NCBI GenBank assembly: GCA_963756495.1
Contig: CAVWNS010000003.1
Span: forward strand, 124,001 to 188,000
Direction: 5' to 3'
Length of the DNA: 64,000 nt
Source: DATFDN01 sp963756495
Lineage (GTDB): Bacteria; Pseudomonadota; Alphaproteobacteria; Acetobacterales; Acetobacteraceae
Shown here: positions 23,658 to 32,170 of the stretch, in pieces
Position numbering within the stretch: the stretch's first letter is position 1
How the letters are laid out: every line of letters starts with the position of its first letter
Made by a program: the position numbers and the translations under genes
Notes under the pieces: generated by a model
Databases searched by the model: none
The model's input: only the letters and a program-made list of their open reading frames with translations
Told to the model about the DNA's origin: nothing

Positions 23658-25223
23658 CTATCGGCGGATAGCCGGACCGATGGCCGGCGCGGTCTCGGGT
23701 TGCTGCCGGGCGGCGAAGGCCGCCGCCGCCGCGCGGTTCGCCAAATCGAGCTTGTCGAGGATGTTGGCGACGTGGCGTTTGACGGTGTGCTCGCTGATGC
23801 CGCGTTCCGTCGCGATCTCAGCGTTGGTCAGCCCGCGCGCCAGTATCGACAGAATGTCGCGTTCACGCGCCGTCAACATCGCCAGCGCCGATGCGTCGCT
23901 TGCCGGTCGGCGCGACCCGTCGCCATCAAGCGTGAGCAGGGCCGGCCCATCGTCGTCCGGCAGGCGGCAGCCGGCATCCGTGAAGTTCAGCCCGCAACCG
24001 GGCACGATGTCGCGCACCATTGTCGAAACCAGGACCTCGCCGGCGCGGGCAGCGGAGGCGATCCTTGTCGCCACCCGGATCGCAGCGCCGCCCACGTCGT
24101 CTCCGGTGATCTCCACCTCCCCGGTATGGACGCCGGCGTGCAGCACGATGTCGGACTCCAGCGCCGCCGCCCGGATCGCGAGCGCGCAGCGCAGCGCGCG
24201 GACCGGTCCGTCAAACACGGCCGTCGTTCCGTCCGGCTGCTGTCCCACCTCGCGGCCGCGGTGTTGCAGCAGACTTGCCGCGATCTGCTCCCGAAAACCC
24301 CTTACTTGGTCGAGCCATGAGCGCTCGCGGCCGCTCCCATGCCGCGCCGCGTTCGCCAAGTTGGCGCAGAGAACCGTCGCGAGGACACGGTCCAACTCGG
24401 GCACCGGCCGCACCCCCGTCAGGAATTCCTCGATCTCATCGACGACGCGATCGGTGTCACCGACCCAGATCGGGTGGTCTACGCCGGGATCTCCACATGC
24501 TTGGTCCCGGCGATGTGGCGCGCGAGATAACGTCCGGCCGCCACCTGGACGCGGGCATCCTGATCGCGGTGGATGACTAACGTCGGCACACGGACCGCCG
24601 ACAACACGCCCCGAACGTCGATTTGGCTGTTCATCCGAGCCAAGGCGATCGCGCCGGCCGGACTGGTCCCGAGCCGTTCGAAATCGCGCCCACCAGGCGC
24701 GGAAGCGATCGTTGGCAACGAGGTTTGGGCAGAAGCTCTTCAGCGTGCTGCCATCGCCCCAGTGGGTCTCGGCCGCTGCGACGAAAGCTTCCACCTGCTC
24801 CGACGAGAGCACCCAGGAGTAAAAATGCGCATAGGCGCCGTAGAGAACGAGTGCCCGGGTTCGCTGCGGATAGGTCGCTGCGAACAGGATCGACATGGGG
24901 CCGCCTTCGGACGCCCCCATCAAGACAGCCTGGCGAGAGCCCGCCGCATCCATGACCGCGCGCACGTCGTCCATGCGCGTTTCCAGATTTGGCATATCGC
25001 TGACCCGGTCGGACAATCCGGAGCCGCGCTTGTCGAAGATGATCAGCCGGGCGAAGCTGGCCAGCCGGTTGAACAGGTGGGTCAGACCGGGGTCTTCCCA
25101 CTGCGTCTCCAGATTGGAGATGAAGCCCTGGACAAAAACGACGTCAATCGGACCGCGCCCTACCGTTTGGTAGGCGATATGGACATCGCCGCTCCGCGCG
25201 TACTGCGTTTCTGGATGAACCAC
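23658..25223 (-). CDS. Alpha/beta hydrolase - degenerate nucleotide cyclase - LuxR regulator
   Basis: A three-domain regulator of about 520 residues. The N-terminal alpha/beta-hydrolase domain has the nucleophile elbow GASEGG and IIFDKRGSGLSD. The middle resembles a class III cyclase (GREVGQQPDGTTAVFDGP, HTGEVEITGDDVGG, RVATRIASAA). It reads LCANLANA where active enzymes have a T-D-I metal-binding motif, so the first catalytic Asp is Asn. The C-terminus is a LuxR helix-turn-helix (LTARERDILSILARGLTNAEIA). Two compensating one-base shifts (about 24682 and 24486) scramble ~65 residues of the hydrolase domain; the other frame restores VPTLVIHRDQDARV with the catalytic acid. The start is taken as the GTG at 25223 before VHPETQYARSG. 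Confidence 0.82.
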   Translation of the reverse strand: MVHPETQYARSGDVHIAYQTVGRGPIDVVFVQGFISNLETQWEDPGLTHLFNRLASFARLIIFDKRGSGLSDRVSDMPNLETRMDDVRAVMDAAGSRQAVLMGASEGGPMSILFAATYPQRTRALVLYGAYAHFYSWVLSSEQVEAFVAAAETHWGDGSTLKSFCPNLVANDRFRAWWARFRTARDQSGRRDRLGSDEQPNRRSGRVVGGPCADVSHPPRSGCPRPGGGRTLSRAPHRRDQACGDPGVDHPIWVGDTDRVVDEIEEFLTGVRPVPELDRVLATVLCANLANAARHGSGRERSWLDQVRGFREQIAASLLQHRGREVGQQPDGTTAVFDGPVRALRCALAIRAAALESDIVLHAGVHTGEVEITGDDVGGAAIRVATRIASAARAGEVLVSTMVRDIVPGCGLNFTDAGCRLPDDDGPALLTLDGDGSRRPASDASALAMLTARERDILSILARGLTNAEIATERGISEHTVKRHVANILDKLDLANRAAAAAFAARQQPETAPAIGPAIRR

Positions 25224-25341
25224 GGGTTCGGACCCAGCGCTCGCCCGTTTGTAGCCGAAACGTCGACGATATGCAACGCGGACTGCACGGGCCGTTGGTC
25301 GACTGTTAGCCGATGGCGGAGCAGAGGGCGCCCGCTTGTCT

Positions 25342-25953
25342 CTACGCGAAGCGGGCCATCGCGCCGACGACCTGTCCCAGCACGTTCGCCAATGCCGCAC
25401 GTTGGGCGGCGACCGCGCCTGCGGGCGTGTCCGCCGGCATTGTCGGGCTTCCCGCCAGCGCCCGCTGCGTCAGCGCGCGCGGCGGCGTGCGGCGTTGGTC
25501 CAGCAGCGTGATCGCAAGTCCCGCCCGTCCTTGGTGGACACGCGGGTCGGCGACGAACCGCGTCAGTTCCCCCTCAAGCACGAGATCGGCGCCGAGCCCG
25601 CTGTAAGGTCCGACCACGGCAGCGAACAGACCCGAGGCCGCGAGCCATCGCCGCGCGTCGTCGGTCGCTGCCTGCGCGGGCGCGACCTCCCAGAGATTGT
25701 AGAAATCGACGTGCACGCTGCCATCCACATTCAGCCATTGCACCCCGAGTTGGTCGAGCCCCGGCGCGGCCCCGAAGTCTCGCACCAGCAGCACCTTCCC
25801 GCGCGCTCTCGCGGGCCGTTGCATGGGCGGCGCCAGGCTCAGCGGCCAGGTGCTGCGCTGCACGTAGGCTGGCTGGGGCAGCACGCTGCATCCGCCCAGC
25901 GCTGCGGCGGCGGCAAGGACCGAGCGGCGTCGCATCGGGTGGGCCCCACTCAC
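25342..25953 (-). CDS. ABC-type transport auxiliary lipoprotein (PqiC/LpqT-like)
   Basis: A 203-residue lipoprotein: RRRSVLAAAAALGGC is a signal with lipobox LGGC. The mature part (VLLVRDFGAAPGLDQLGVQWL, DDARRWLAASGLFAAVVGP, ADLVLEGELTRFVAD) matches the auxiliary component of Mce/MlaD transport systems, an outer-membrane partner. The GTG start at 25953 overlaps the mlaD stop as GTGA; the ATG at 25935 is an alternative. It completes the mlaE-mlaF-mlaD series. Confidence 0.85.
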   Translation of the reverse strand: MSGAHPMRRRSVLAAAAALGGCSVLPQPAYVQRSTWPLSLAPPMQRPARARGKVLLVRDFGAAPGLDQLGVQWLNVDGSVHVDFYNLWEVAPAQAATDDARRWLAASGLFAAVVGPYSGLGADLVLEGELTRFVADPRVHQGRAGLAITLLDQRRTPPRALTQRALAGSPTMPADTPAGAVAAQRAALANVLGQVVGAMARFA

Positions 25954-26965
25954 CGCAGCGTCCCGCGCACAGGCGGCGGCGGCCCGCTCAACACCTGGGC
26001 CGGGTCCTGCCGAAGCGAGGCCGTCAGCTCCCGCAAATTCTCCGATGCCGCTTGCATGTTGCGAACCAGCGGCGCAAGTCCGGCCTGCAACTGGGCGGCG
26101 CCCCCGCTGACCTGGCGTACCGTGGCATCCAGGGCCGTGATAAGCGCGGTCATTCGGACCGAAAGTTGCGCCAGCCGCTCGGTTGAGGAGGCGCCCCCCG
26201 ACAACAGCTTGGCGAGTTCCGGGCTGGACGCCAGCGCCCGGAACTGGCCGGACGTCTGCCGTAGGTCGGCGCTCAGCCCGGGTACATCGGCGCCCTTGAC
26301 TGCGGCATCGGCGGACGTCAACAGGCCGGTGGCCGCCGCCAAAGTCTGATGCAGGTCGCCGTTGGACAGCTCCCGATCAGAAACTTCTGGGAGAGCGTCG
26401 TCAGCGAACCGGCGAGGGCTGTCACATCGACCTTGTCCATTTTCGCGAGGAGCTGCTGACCAGCGTTTCGCACCTCGGCAAACGCGCTGGGGATCGAGGG
26501 CACGAACTCGGCTTCCGGCTCCCACGGCAGCGCGGGAACCGGGTAGCGGACGGGATCGACGAAATCGAGATCGATGTAGCTCAGTCCGGTAATGAACTGG
26601 CTGTTCAGTCGGGCACGCAAACCCAGCTTCACCGCGACATCAACGTCTGGAAAGTGTCCGATCCGGGTGGTGTCCACCACATAGTTCACATAGACTTGGC
26701 GATACAGTGGATCGACGACGCCCTGCTGGGCAGTTCCGTGAGCCGCGCTGACCACGCCGACCTGCGTCACCCGCCCCACTGTCACACCCCGGGTACTCCA
26801 CCTGAGAGCCGACCTGCAGCCCCTGCACGGATTCCGAGAAGTAGGTGACGAACGCCGTACCCCGTTCACCTGTCCGCCGCGCAGGAACCAGACCAGCCCG
26901 AGCAGCAGCGCGATCCCGAACAGGATCAGCAGACCCACCCGCAGCGGCGCCGCGCGACCCTCCAT
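25950..26965 (-). pseudogene. mlaD: MlaD/Mce-family lipid-transport substrate-binding protein, three frameshifts
   Basis: Membrane-anchored MCE protein that passes lipids through the periplasm. The first residues MEGRAAPLRVGLLILFGIALLLGL form the anchor helix. The MCE core is split: at about 26860 the frame jumps, with TAFVTYFSESVQGLQVGSQV in another frame. It returns at about 26790 for RGVTVGRVTQVGVVS. At about 26380 a third shift leads to the C-terminal helical region (SDRELSNGDLHQTLAAATG to the stop at 25950). Reconstructed length is ~338 residues. The first two shifts compensate; the third does not, so as written no full product is made. Runs of C/G at the break points suggest possible sequencing error. 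Confidence 0.85.
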
Positions 26966-27748
26966 TTAGGCAACTCCCGCGGGCAACGGCTCGCGGCGGA
27001 AGAACGCGTGAACCCGCAGGTCGCCGCTTGCATCCTGCAGGCGACGGGGGTCGCCCGTGGCGATCACCCCGCCAGCGTCGGGGAAGGCGTGGGCGTCGAG
27101 CATGATGCATCGGTCCGCAATGGCCAGGATGGAGGCAAGCTCGTGGGTCACGACAACGAATGTCGCACCGAGCGACGTCCGCAGGTCGAGAATCAGCCGG
27201 TCAAGCCCGGCCGAGGTGATCGGATCGAGCCCGGCCGAGGGCTCGTCCAGGAACAGGATCGGCGGATCGAGCGCCATCGCCCGAGCGATCCCCGCCCGCT
27301 TGGCCATGCCACCCGAGATCTCTGCCGGCCGCCGGCCGGCGGCCTCGGCCAGTCCGACGAGGCCGAGCTTGACCCGCGCGACCGCGGCCCGTGCCTCGGG
27401 CGGCAGGTCGGTGAACATCTCCAGCGGCAGCATGACATTCTGAAGCAGCGTCATGGAGCCGAACAGCGCGCCCGACTGGAACATCACGCCGAACCGCCGC
27501 TGCGCGCGTCGCCGCGCCGGTCCCGCATCCGCCCCGGTGACGCGGGTGTCGGCGATGTCGATCCACCCGGCCGACGGCGGCTGCAACCCGATCAGCTGGC
27601 GCAGAAGCGTGGACTTGCCGCTGCCCGAGCCGCCGAGAACGACGAAAACCTCCCCGGCCGCGACTTCGAAGGACACGTCCCGGAAGATCGTGCGGTTGCC
27701 GAACCGCTGCGCCAATCCCTCGGCCTGGATGATCGGAGGGCTGGTCAC
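26966..27748 (-). CDS. mlaF: ABC transporter ATP-binding protein, MlaF-like
   Basis: A 260-residue ATPase of the phospholipid transport complex. Walker A GGSGSGKSTLLRQLIG, the signature region AEISGGMAKRAGIARAMALDP (canonical LSGGQ replaced by ISGGM, as usual for MlaF), Walker B PILFLDEPSAGLDP and the switch His VVVTHEL are all present. The GTG start at 27748 overlaps the mlaE stop as GTGA, giving MTSPPIIQAEGLAQRFG; the longer open frame to 27883 overlaps mlaE and is not used. mlaD starts directly after it. Confidence 0.93.
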   Translation of the reverse strand: MTSPPIIQAEGLAQRFGNRTIFRDVSFEVAAGEVFVVLGGSGSGKSTLLRQLIGLQPPSAGWIDIADTRVTGADAGPARRRAQRRFGVMFQSGALFGSMTLLQNVMLPLEMFTDLPPEARAAVARVKLGLVGLAEAAGRRPAEISGGMAKRAGIARAMALDPPILFLDEPSAGLDPITSAGLDRLILDLRTSLGATFVVVTHELASILAIADRCIMLDAHAFPDAGGVIATGDPRRLQDASGDLRVHAFFRREPLPAGVA

Positions 27749-28866
27749 AGGCCAAGCCGGTTGTAGAACACCGCGAACACGCCATCGAGGACGATGGTCG
27801 AGACCAGGCCGCCCACCACGGCCGCCGTGGCTGAAATGCCGACCGCGCGCGGTCCGACGCCGGTGGACAGCCCCGAGCGGCAACCGACGGCGGCGATGAC
27901 GGCGCCGAACACAGCTGCCTTGATCAATCCGCCGAAAAGGTCGGCGCTGGTCGTCCGGTACTGCACCTGTGCCTCGACAATTCCGAGGCCGAAGCCGAAG
28001 GTCTTCATCACGACGGCCATGCCGACCAGCCCGGCGATCTCCAGCACCAAGGTCAGGAACGGCATCACCAGCATCGCCGCCGCCAGACGGGGCAGGACGA
28101 GCATGGTCACGGGATCGAGGCCCATGCTGACAATCGCGTCGATTTCCTGGTTGACCTTCATGGTGCCGATCTCGGCGGCGAAGGCGGAGGCGGTCCGGCC
28201 GGCCAGAATGGTTGCCGTCAACAGAGGCCCCAGCTCGCGCAACAGGCTGACGGACACGAGGTTGGCGACATAGAGCGTCGCGCCGAATTGGCGCATTGGC
28301 ACGGCCGACTGGAACGCCAGGATCAGCCCGATGAGAAAGCCGAGCCCGGCGATCAGCGGCACGGCCCGCACGCCGGCCTGATCGGCCGTGCGCAAGAACT
28401 CCGCACCGCGCAGCATCCGCCGCCGCCGCGGCAGGGCAAGCACGGCGAGCGCCACGTCTCCGAGGAACGCCGCTCCCTCCCCCGCGGCACGAACCCCGAG
28501 CAGGAGATCGCGCCAGGACACGGCGCGCGGGCGCGTCGCGGCCGATGCGTCGGATTTGACGACCCGCGCCGCGCGGGCGTGAGCGATAAGGTTCAGTGCG
28601 CGTGGGTCAGCACCGGCGATCTCGGCCGTGCCCCCGTGCACGGTCTCGGCCGCGGCAATCAGCGTCGCACCCGTCATGTCGAAGGCGGCCACTCGCCCCA
28701 GGTCAACCACCAGACCCAAATTCCGCGCCCGCGCCGCCCCCGCTGCCGCCAGCGCCGATCGCCAGACCTCGCCTGCCCCGACGGCGTCCAGCCGCCCAGC
28801 AAAGTCGAGGCGCTCCGCTGCATCCGCCACGCGCACGGTCAGGCTAGCCTGGGATCCCTCCAGCAT
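27745..28866 (-). CDS. mlaE: ABC transporter permease MlaE with N-terminal STAS domain
   Basis: A 373-residue fusion. The first ~115 residues resemble an MlaB-like STAS domain (LTVRVADAAERLDFAGRL; VVDLGRVAAFDMTGATLIAAA). The rest is the MlaE permease: LRELGPLLTATILAGRTASAFAAEIGTMKVNQEIDAI is the family's hallmark cytoplasmic loop region, and several membrane helices follow. It forms the membrane core of an Mla-type lipid transporter. The start MLEGSQAS at 28866 lies 8 bases after the upstream stop; the open frame to 28890 would overlap it. Confidence 0.93.
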   Translation of the reverse strand: MLEGSQASLTVRVADAAERLDFAGRLDAVGAGEVWRSALAAAGAARARNLGLVVDLGRVAAFDMTGATLIAAAETVHGGTAEIAGADPRALNLIAHARAARVVKSDASAATRPRAVSWRDLLLGVRAAGEGAAFLGDVALAVLALPRRRRMLRGAEFLRTADQAGVRAVPLIAGLGFLIGLILAFQSAVPMRQFGATLYVANLVSVSLLRELGPLLTATILAGRTASAFAAEIGTMKVNQEIDAIVSMGLDPVTMLVLPRLAAAMLVMPFLTLVLEIAGLVGMAVVMKTFGFGLGIVEAQVQYRTTSADLFGGLIKAAVFGAVIAAVGCRSGLSTGVGPRAVGISATAAVVGGLVSTIVLDGVFAVFYNRLGL

Positions 28867-28874
28867 TCGGGGTG

Positions 28875-29908
28875 TCAGTGCGCGAGCCAATTGTCGAAGC
28901 GCGGCCGCAGCTTGGCGAGGTTGGCCTGCCAGAATGCACCGTCCAACCGCAGCGTGTTTTGCAAATTGCCGGCGCTGGTAGGCGAAATCGCCGCAAGTTC
29001 GGCCGCCATGCCCTCGTTGGCTCCCTTCGCCAACCCGCCTTCCGACGCCTCTGCGACCAGCCGGGCCTCGATGGCCGAGGTGCCGGAGAAGTAAAGGAAC
29101 TGCATCGCGTCGTGCAGGTTGGGGCTCCCCTTGGCAATTGCCCAGCTCAGCACGTCCACTAAGCTATCACTCCACTGGATCGCGAAATCCCGGTGCGCGG
29201 CCCGGCCCGCATTCACGACCGCCGCACTGGGCGCACTCGTCATGAGCACATCGCCCGAGCCGAGGATGCAACTCGCATCCTCGGGCGAGTCCCACCAGAC
29301 GATATACGGGCGAAGCTGGTCAAGCTTGCGGAACGCGCGGTCAACCCCCTCGTTGGTGGACAGCACCTTGTACACGTCTGCCCGCGCCACGCCGTCGGCC
29401 AACAGCGCGATCTCCAGGTTCCCTCGGACGCCCTTACGCAGGCCGCGCTTGGCCGGGAACTTGGTCACATCCCAGAAATCGGCCCAGGTCGGGCTGCCAG
29501 GAAGCTTGTCGCGATCCCAGGCGAGGACCGTGTTGGAGAGCAGACCGCCGACGCCGCAATCAGACAAGGCCATGGGCATGTAGTGCTCGCGCCCGCCGAT
29601 CTGCGTCCAATCGAGCTTTTCGAACAGCCCTCCTCCGCAGCCGGCCGCCAGCTCCTCGCCGTTGACCATCACCAGGTCCCAAGCGATTTCGGACCCCTTG
29701 GCCGGCTGGGGCAAGGCCGCCACTCCGCCCGGCCACACGCCCGTATCCACGCGGATACCGGTGGCTTGCGTGAACGGAGCGACGAACACCGCCTTCCAGG
29801 GCGCGATCAGCCCGGGCCGGCGCAGGAAATCGACAGATCGTGCGCCCCGGCAGGCATCATCGACGCGGCCAGCAGGACGGCGGCGCCGATCAGCGTACAC
29901 GCGAGCAT
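28875..29908 (-). pseudogene. PotD-like extracellular solute-binding protein, frameshifted near the signal peptide
   Basis: A periplasmic binding protein of family 1 (polyamine/iron type): WDLVMVNGEEL, GLLSNTVLAWDRDKLPG, PTWADFWDVTKFPAKRGLR, YIVWWDSPEDASCIL. The signal peptide (MLACTLIGAAVLLAASMMPAGAHD) lies in a different frame, starting at 29906-29908. At about 29811 one G seems missing from a GGG run, which would join SCAGPG to LIAPWKAVF. No permease or ATPase of a polyamine system is present; its neighbour is the mlaE gene, 8 bases away. Whether it serves another transporter is unknown. Confidence 0.82.
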
Positions 29909-30016
29909 CAGGGGGCAAGCTCCGGGACCAACATTCGCCGGACGCTACAATCCGCCCGCCGCATGGGCAACGCACCGAGACCGCGTTAAGCTCATGATGT
30001 GAAGGAGAACGCCGGA

Positions 30017-31021
30017 ATGCGGGACGCGAGTGTGATGGCAGGCCTGGACGGGCGGGTCGGACGCATCCGGCTGAACCGGCCTAGGGCGCTCAACGCACTC
30101 GATCTCGACATGATCCGCGCCGTCACGGCTTCATTGTCCGCTTGGCGGGAAAATCCGGCCGTGCACGCCGTCCTGATCGAGGGCGAGGGCGAGCGCGCAT
30201 TCTGCGCCGGCGGCGATGTCCGGGCAATCCGACAGGCGCAGCTCGACGGACGCCACGACGACGTAGAGGCATTCTTCAGCGAGGAATACGCGCTGAACCT
30301 GATGATCGCGACCTACCCCAAGCCCTATGTCGCCCTGATCGACGGCATCTGCATGGGGGGCGGCATCGGGGTGTCGGTCCACGGCACCTTCCGGATCGCG
30401 AGCGAGCACGCCCTTTTCGCCATGCCCGAGACGGCGATCGGCTTCTTCCCCGACATCGGCGCGACCTACTTTCTCCCGCGCCTTCCAGGCTTTCTGGGCA
30501 CCTATGTAGCGTTGACCGGGGCCCGCCTGCGGGGAGCGGACGCGGTCCATGCGGGTCTGGCCACCCATTTCGTGCCACGCGCGGACATGCCGGATCTGGC
30601 TGCCGGGCTGGCCCGGGACGGCCTCGCCATGCTCGCCGCCCATGCCGCGCCCCTACCCGCCTTCTCGCTGGCGCGGCACCGCCCGGCCATCGACCACGCC
30701 TTCGCCGCCGAAAGCGTGCCCGAGATCCTCGCCCGCTTGGAGGCCGAGGAAAGTTCCTTCGCCCGTGAAACCGTCGCGACGCTGCGTACGATGTCGCCCA
30801 GCGCACTGGTGTGGTCGCTGCGCCTGTTGCGGGCCGGTGCCGGGCGCACCCTCGCCCAGTGCCTGGACGCCGAGTTGCGCGCCACCCGCACCGTGACGGC
30901 GGGGCACGAGTTCATCGAGGGCGTCCGGGCAATGGTGGTGGACAAGGACCGCGACCCACGCTGGCAGCCGGTGCGGGTCGAGGAGGTCGATCGCGCCGCT
31001 GCCGAGGCGATGCTTGGCTGA
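30017..31021 (+). CDS. 3-hydroxyisobutyryl-CoA hydrolase / enoyl-CoA hydratase family protein
   Basis: A crotonase-fold enzyme of 334 residues. FCAGGDVRAIRQA (oxyanion loop), DGICMGGGIGVSVHG (second oxyanion site), and AMPETAIGFFPDIGATYFLPRLPG with the catalytic Glu and Asp are characteristic of 3-hydroxyisobutyryl-CoA hydrolase in valine breakdown. The C-terminal EFIEGVRAMVVDKDRDPRW is also typical. The ATG at 30017 is chosen because AAGGAG lies eight bases upstream; a GTG at 29999 is in frame. Followed after 21 bases by the MBL-fold gene. Exact acyl-CoA substrate is inferred. Confidence 0.9.
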   Translation: MRDASVMAGLDGRVGRIRLNRPRALNALDLDMIRAVTASLSAWRENPAVHAVLIEGEGERAFCAGGDVRAIRQAQLDGRHDDVEAFFSEEYALNLMIATYPKPYVALIDGICMGGGIGVSVHGTFRIASEHALFAMPETAIGFFPDIGATYFLPRLPGFLGTYVALTGARLRGADAVHAGLATHFVPRADMPDLAAGLARDGLAMLAAHAAPLPAFSLARHRPAIDHAFAAESVPEILARLEAEESSFARETVATLRTMSPSALVWSLRLLRAGAGRTLAQCLDAELRATRTVTAGHEFIEGVRAMVVDKDRDPRWQPVRVEEVDRAAAEAMLG

Positions 31022-31042
31022 GCAGCTTCGATAGGAGCCGAC

Positions 31043-31861
31043 ATGCCGGCGTTTATCTGCACCACCTGCGGAACCCAGTATTCGCCAGCCGACGCGCCGC
31101 CACCGGCCTGCGCGATCTGCCAGGAAGAGCGGCAATATGTGAACCCGCTCGGCCAGTCCTGGACGACGCTCGAGCAGATGCGACGCACACACCGCAATGC
31201 CTTCGGCGAGGTCGAGGCGGGGCTCCTGGGGATCGGCACCGTTCCGTCGTTCGCGATCGGCCAACGCGCGCTGCTGCTGCGTTCGCCGGGCGGCAACGTT
31301 CTATGGGACTGCATCAGCCTTCTCGACGCCGCGACGGTCGAGATCGTGCGCGCGCTGGGCGGACTGAGCGCGATCGCCATCTCTCACCCGCATTATTACA
31401 CCGCCATGATCGAGTGGAGCCGGGGATTCGGCGATGTCCCGGTGTTCCTGCACGAGGCCGACCGGCAATGGGTGATGCGCGCCGATCCCGCCATCCGCTT
31501 CTGGACCGGCGAGACGCAAATGATCGCGCCGGGGGCGACGCTGATTCGCTGTGGCGGCCACTTCGCGGGCGGCACGGTGCTGCATTGGGCGGAGGGCGCT
31601 GGCGGCAAGGGCGCCCTGCTTTCAGGCGACATCGTGCAGGTCGGGCCGGACAAGAAGGTCAGCTTTATGCGCAGCTACCCGGACCTGATTCCACTGGACG
31701 CGGGCACCGTGCGGCATATCGCCGACGTGCTTGCCCCGTGGCCCTTCGACCCGATCTACGGCGCCTGGTGGGATCGGGTCATCGCGACCGCCGGCAAGCA
31801 GGCGATGGAGGTCTCGGTGCGGCGCTACATCGACGCGGTCACTCGCCCGCCGCCGGACTGA
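31043..31861 (+). CDS. MBL-fold hydrolase-like protein with rubredoxin-type zinc ribbon
   Basis: A 272-residue protein. The N-terminus FICTTCGTQY...PPPACAICQEE has two CxxC knuckles like a zinc ribbon. The rest is a metallo-beta-lactamase fold, but the metal motif reads SHPHYYTAM instead of HxHxDH, so the usual Asp and third His are replaced. IRCGGHFAGGTVLHW and LLSGDIVQV supply later family positions. It may bind one metal or none; activity is uncertain. Its 3' end overlaps the convergent SemiSWEET gene by 37 bases. Probably co-transcribed with the preceding hydrolase. Confidence 0.8.
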   Translation: MPAFICTTCGTQYSPADAPPPACAICQEERQYVNPLGQSWTTLEQMRRTHRNAFGEVEAGLLGIGTVPSFAIGQRALLLRSPGGNVLWDCISLLDAATVEIVRALGGLSAIAISHPHYYTAMIEWSRGFGDVPVFLHEADRQWVMRADPAIRFWTGETQMIAPGATLIRCGGHFAGGTVLHWAEGAGGKGALLSGDIVQVGPDKKVSFMRSYPDLIPLDAGTVRHIADVLAPWPFDPIYGAWWDRVIATAGKQAMEVSVRRYIDAVTRPPPD

Positions 31862-32136
31862 GGGCGCCCCCGCTTCCTCCGCATCGCGCGCATTTTCAGC
31901 AAGAGGATCGCGCCGCTCAGCCCGAGGCTGATGAGGTTGAATACCACCATGGGCGCGCTGCCCAGCATCCAGCCGTAAATCGTCCACAGCGTGAAGGCGC
32001 AGACCGTGATCAGGTACATGCGCCGCGATATCGCCTGTTGATCGCCCTCTCGCAGGCTCTTGCGCAATTGCGGGAGGAAGCTGGAGGTGGAGAGGATGCC
32101 GGCGATGATGCCGAGGATCGTGACCCAGTGCTGCAT
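31825..32136 (-). CDS. SemiSWEET-type transporter
   Basis: About 103 residues with three membrane helices: MQHWVTILGIIAGILSTSSF, then PQLRKSLREGDQQAISRRMYLI and TLWTIYGWMLGSAPMVVFNL. The early SFLPQL and later W-x-x-YG pattern fit the MtN3/PQ-loop SemiSWEET family, which works as dimers moving sugars. The start is MQHWVT at 32136; the open frame continues to 32184. A charged C-terminal tail (RAMRRKRGRP) follows the last helix. Confidence 0.85.
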   Translation of the reverse strand: MQHWVTILGIIAGILSTSSFLPQLRKSLREGDQQAISRRMYLITVCAFTLWTIYGWMLGSAPMVVFNLISLGLSGAILLLKMRAMRRKRGRPQSGGGRVTASM

Positions 32137-32170
32137 GCCGTCAGAACTGGCAACGGTTTGGCGCGTTGCC

